NCBI GenBank assembly: GCA_937876435.1
Contig: CALEIL010000319.1
Location: 1-16,510 of the forward strand
Direction: 5' to 3'
Source: an uncultured Bacteroidota bacterium
Lineage (GTDB): Bacteria > Bacteroidota > Bacteroidia > Chitinophagales > Saprospiraceae
DNA length: 16,510 nt
The notes beneath the pieces were generated by a model. It was not told the origin of the DNA. It saw only the letters and a program-made list of their open reading frames with translations, and did no database searches. Positions within the stretch are counted from its first letter, which is position 1, and the number at the start of each line of letters is the position of its first letter. The position numbers and the translations under genes are program-made. Shown here one piece after another: positions 14,037-16,510 of the stretch.

Positions 14037-16244
14037 TTATTCGATTCGCCTCACGCTGGAAATCCCATCCATTTCATTCAGTGATTTGATTATGAGCTGC
14101 AGTTGGTTTGTATTGTGTATCAGCAAACTGATCCTCGCCTCATAATAACCCTCTTCACCTTCGATGTGAAACGACCGGATATTGAGATTGAATTTGTTGG
14201 AAATCAGCCTGGTCAGATTCTGAATGACTCCTACTCCCTGGTCGATCCCGACGATCTTCAAGTCTGCAACAAACTCTTTGTCCATATTGTTCGCCCAGTC
14301 TGCCTTCATTATCCGATATCCGTAATTGGATAACAAATGTTGAGCGTTGGGACAGTTGTACCGGTGGATCTTGATGCCTTCCTTGGTCGTAATAAATCCA
14401 AAGATATTATCGCCATTGACCGGATTGCAACAATTGGCGAAGGAATACTGATATCGTTCTCCTGGTTCGCCGTTGAGAATGATAATCGCCGTATCGGTCT
14501 TTTTCCGGGGTCTTTTGGGGAGTGGCTGATTGGCTGGTTTGGCTTTTTCCTTGGCGGGATGTTCCACTATTTCCCCATCCTCCACATCGATTTTTTTGAA
14601 AATGTTCTGGATGGAAATATTATCCTGGGCGATATCGTAGTACAGATCGATGCGGCTGTCATAACCGGCTTCTTCGGCCACCTGATCGACGTTGTGTTCA
14701 AAATCCAGTTTCAGGTTTCTGAATTTCCGCATCAAAGCCTCCTTGCCGAGTTCACCGATTCGTTTCTTTTCCTCCTTGATCGCCGATTTGATCTGTGATC
14801 GGGCCCGGGAAGTAATCACGAGTTTGAGCCAATCCTCGGTAGGCTTTTGGTTTTTGGAAGTGGTGACGTGGATCTGATCGCCGTTTTGGAGTACGTACCC
14901 CATGGGCACCAGTTTCTTATTGACCTTGACGGCGATGCAGTGATACCCGATATCGGTGTGGATGCTAAAGGCAAAATCCAGGGCGGTGGCTCCTTTGGGC
15001 AAAACCTTGACTTCGCCCATTGGCGTGTAGACAAAGACCTCTTCACTAAAGAGGTTGTTCTTGAAGTCATTGATAAATTCGATGGCATCCTTTTCCTCAT
15101 CCTCCAGGATCTCCCGGATGCTGTCGAGCCATGGATCAAAATAATTGTGATTGCTGATGCCTTTGTACTTCCAGTGCGCCGCAAACCCCCTTTCGGCTAT
15201 TTCATCCATCCGTTCGGACCGGATCTGGACTTCCACAAAAGTCCCTTCCGGACCAATGACCGTGGTGTGCAGGGATTCGTACCCGTTGGATTTGGGAGTG
15301 GAAATAAAATCCTTTAACCGTTCCGGGATGGGAGTATGAACATCGGTGACGATGGAGTAAATCTGCCAGCACGTTTGTTTTTCCAGTTCATGGGGCACAT
15401 CGACGATAATCCTCACCGCGAAGAGATCGTATATCTCCTCAAAAGGCACATTTTTTTTCTTGATTTTATTGTAGATCGACGAGATAGACTTGGGCCTTCC
15501 GGTGATCCGGTAGGCCACATTGAGCGCATCGATACTCGGTCTGAGTGGCTCGATAAATCCCTGGATGTATTTATCCCGATCCGTCTTGGTTTGGTTCAGT
15601 TTTTTGGCGATGTTCCTGTAGATGTCCGGCTCCATCACTTTCAGGGAAATATCCTGAAATTCGGTCCTCAGATTGTAAAATCCCAGCCGGTGGGCCAGGG
15701 GAGCGTATATATAACTGGTTTCGGCGGCTATTTTCAATTGCTTTTCCCGGGTCATACTCTTGATGGTCCGCATATTGTGCAGCCGGTCTGCCATTTTGAT
15801 CAATACTACCCGCACATCGAAAAGCAGCGTGCTCAGAACTTTCCTGAAATTTTCAGCCTGAGGCGTATCGGTTTGGTAGGACTTGGCCAGTTTGGTCAGC
15901 CCATCGACGAGCAGACTCACCTTTTTGCCAAATAGGTCTTCTATATCTTCCAGGGTGATCGAAGTATCTTCCACCGTGTCGTGCAGCAGGGCAGCGATGA
16001 CGGCGGTGGGTCCCAGACCCATTTCATCCACGCAGATGCGCGCCACCTCGATGGGGTGGAAGATATAAAGTTCCCCGGATTTACGTCTTTGCCCGGCGTG
16101 GGATTCGCTGGCGATATCAAAGGCTTTTTGGATCTGGACACGATCCTCCCCTGTCATCTTACCTTCCAAAGACAACATCAAACTGTCAAAAGCTGCCTGG
16201 ACATCAGCCAGGGCTTTATCATCATACGTGACGTTCATTTCCAT
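14037..16244 (-). CDS. spoT: bifunctional (p)ppGpp synthetase/hydrolase, RelA/SpoT family
   Basis: A 735-residue long-form Rel enzyme that makes and degrades (p)ppGpp in the stringent response. The HD hydrolase domain looks intact: His49 in SHAGQRRKSG, His88-Asp89 in ALLHDTVEDT, and KMADRLHNM with Asp153. The synthetase domain has ITGRPKSISSIYNKI, FEEIYDLFAVRIIVD, STPKSNGYESLHTTV and EVQIRS (Glu338). Next comes a TGS domain (about 403-462). A zinc-finger-like region has CC at 605-606, His627 and Cys631, and an ACT domain lies at about 660-735. ATG at 16244 is preferred over a TTG at 16289, which only adds 15 residues outside the family's usual start. It heads the spoT-fur-purA block. A weak TAATCTTG, close to TAnnTTTG, lies in the discarded extension and would fit a promoter there. 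Confidence 0.95.
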   Translation of the reverse strand: MEMNVTYDDKALADVQAAFDSLMLSLEGKMTGEDRVQIQKAFDIASESHAGQRRKSGELYIFHPIEVARICVDEMGLGPTAVIAALLHDTVEDTSITLEDIEDLFGKKVSLLVDGLTKLAKSYQTDTPQAENFRKVLSTLLFDVRVVLIKMADRLHNMRTIKSMTREKQLKIAAETSYIYAPLAHRLGFYNLRTEFQDISLKVMEPDIYRNIAKKLNQTKTDRDKYIQGFIEPLRPSIDALNVAYRITGRPKSISSIYNKIKKKNVPFEEIYDLFAVRIIVDVPHELEKQTCWQIYSIVTDVHTPIPERLKDFISTPKSNGYESLHTTVIGPEGTFVEVQIRSERMDEIAERGFAAHWKYKGISNHNYFDPWLDSIREILEDEEKDAIEFINDFKNNLFSEEVFVYTPMGEVKVLPKGATALDFAFSIHTDIGYHCIAVKVNKKLVPMGYVLQNGDQIHVTTSKNQKPTEDWLKLVITSRARSQIKSAIKEEKKRIGELGKEALMRKFRNLKLDFEHNVDQVAEEAGYDSRIDLYYDIAQDNISIQNIFKKIDVEDGEIVEHPAKEKAKPANQPLPKRPRKKTDTAIIILNGEPGERYQYSFANCCNPVNGDNIFGFITTKEGIKIHRYNCPNAQHLLSNYGYRIMKADWANNMDKEFVADLKIVGIDQGVGVIQNLTRLISNKFNLNIRSFHIEGEEGYYEARISLLIHNTNQLQLIIKSLNEMDGISSVRRIE

Positions 16245-16403
16245 ACCGCGCTTTGATTCACACAAGATTAAAACCTCAAAAATGTTCAATTGGTTCAGAT
16301 GAGTACTTTATCCTGTAGCTTTTCAATTGAAATTTAGAAATTAATTCCCGAATACGTGCACAAACCACAAATTTTAAGTGAAGATAACCACAAGTATTCC
16401 GTC

Positions 16404-16436
16404 CAGACAAGAATTTTAATTTCATTCGGGATCTTT
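16404..16436 (-). repeat. dispersed repeat, copy 2 (inverted)
   Basis: It is the inverted counterpart of 6007-6039, with 31 of 33 positions identical. It lies about 160 bp upstream of the spoT ATG. On the minus strand this copy lies in a short open frame (MRFQKIPNEIKILVW..), but copy 1 has no matching upstream frame, so a protein is not claimed. The remainder of 16245-16510 is AT-rich, includes the palindromic word TTTCAATTGAAA near 16321, and holds no gene I can support. Confidence 0.85.
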
Positions 16437-16510
16437 TGAAATCTCATCGTTGCTTCTCAATCATAGAACCCCGGCTATACTCATTCGAAGCGCCTTGACC
16501 TGACTCAAAA

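Noticed and set aside
16245..16289. 15-residue N-terminal extension of the RelA/SpoT protein from a TTG codon
   Set aside because: An ATG at 16244 fits the family start better, and the extension has no conserved character and may overlap the promoter.

Overview
The window looks like a chromosomal segment of a Bacteroidota bacterium, probably from a Saprospiria- or Cytophagia-like lineage. The evidence is three secreted proteins with C-terminal sorting domains of the type IX secretion system (two type A, one gliding-motility or type B), A-rich leaders without clear Shine-Dalgarno sequences, and a spoT-fur-purA block of a kind I recall from Bacteroidota genomes. The lineage is inferred from gene content, not from a marker gene.

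Left part (1-5992): the 3' end of a secreted beta-helix protein faces a small GNAT-fold acetyltransferase and a UMF1-type MFS transporter on the minus strand. Divergent from the transporter is an overlapping pair: a RimK-type ATP-grasp glutamate ligase and a zinc-dependent deacylase of the succinylglutamate desuccinylase/aspartoacylase family. Directly at the stop codon of the deacylase begins a striking array of hairpins (4143-4403). Most units are 25 nt, separated by a constant GTTTGG linker, with a near-constant 11-nt loop and arms that differ between units but mostly pair within each unit. After it comes a PBP4-type D-Ala-D-Ala carboxypeptidase (dacB-like).

Middle part (5993-9386): a dispersed repeat, a small 59-aa TFPASDPPS-type protein on the minus strand, a possible 51-aa ORF, then a two-gene minus-strand unit (M43 metalloprotease followed by a 316-aa secreted protein, 3 nt apart). 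Both carry T9SS type A sorting domains. An AT-rich 437-bp divergent region follows.

Right part (9387-16510): an 854-aa secreted multidomain protein with a gliding-motility-type C-terminal domain converges on the minus-strand spoT-fur-purA block. The gap between them holds several kinds of short repeats. One, an octamer array, runs into purA and encodes its last six residues and stop codon. The last ~265 bases, upstream of spoT, contain a second, inverted copy of the dispersed repeat found after dacB.

The protein genes are mostly familiar families. The least explained signals are the hairpin array at 4143-4403, the repeat-rich purA 3' boundary, and the 33-bp repeat pair lying in opposite orientation 10.4 kb apart.
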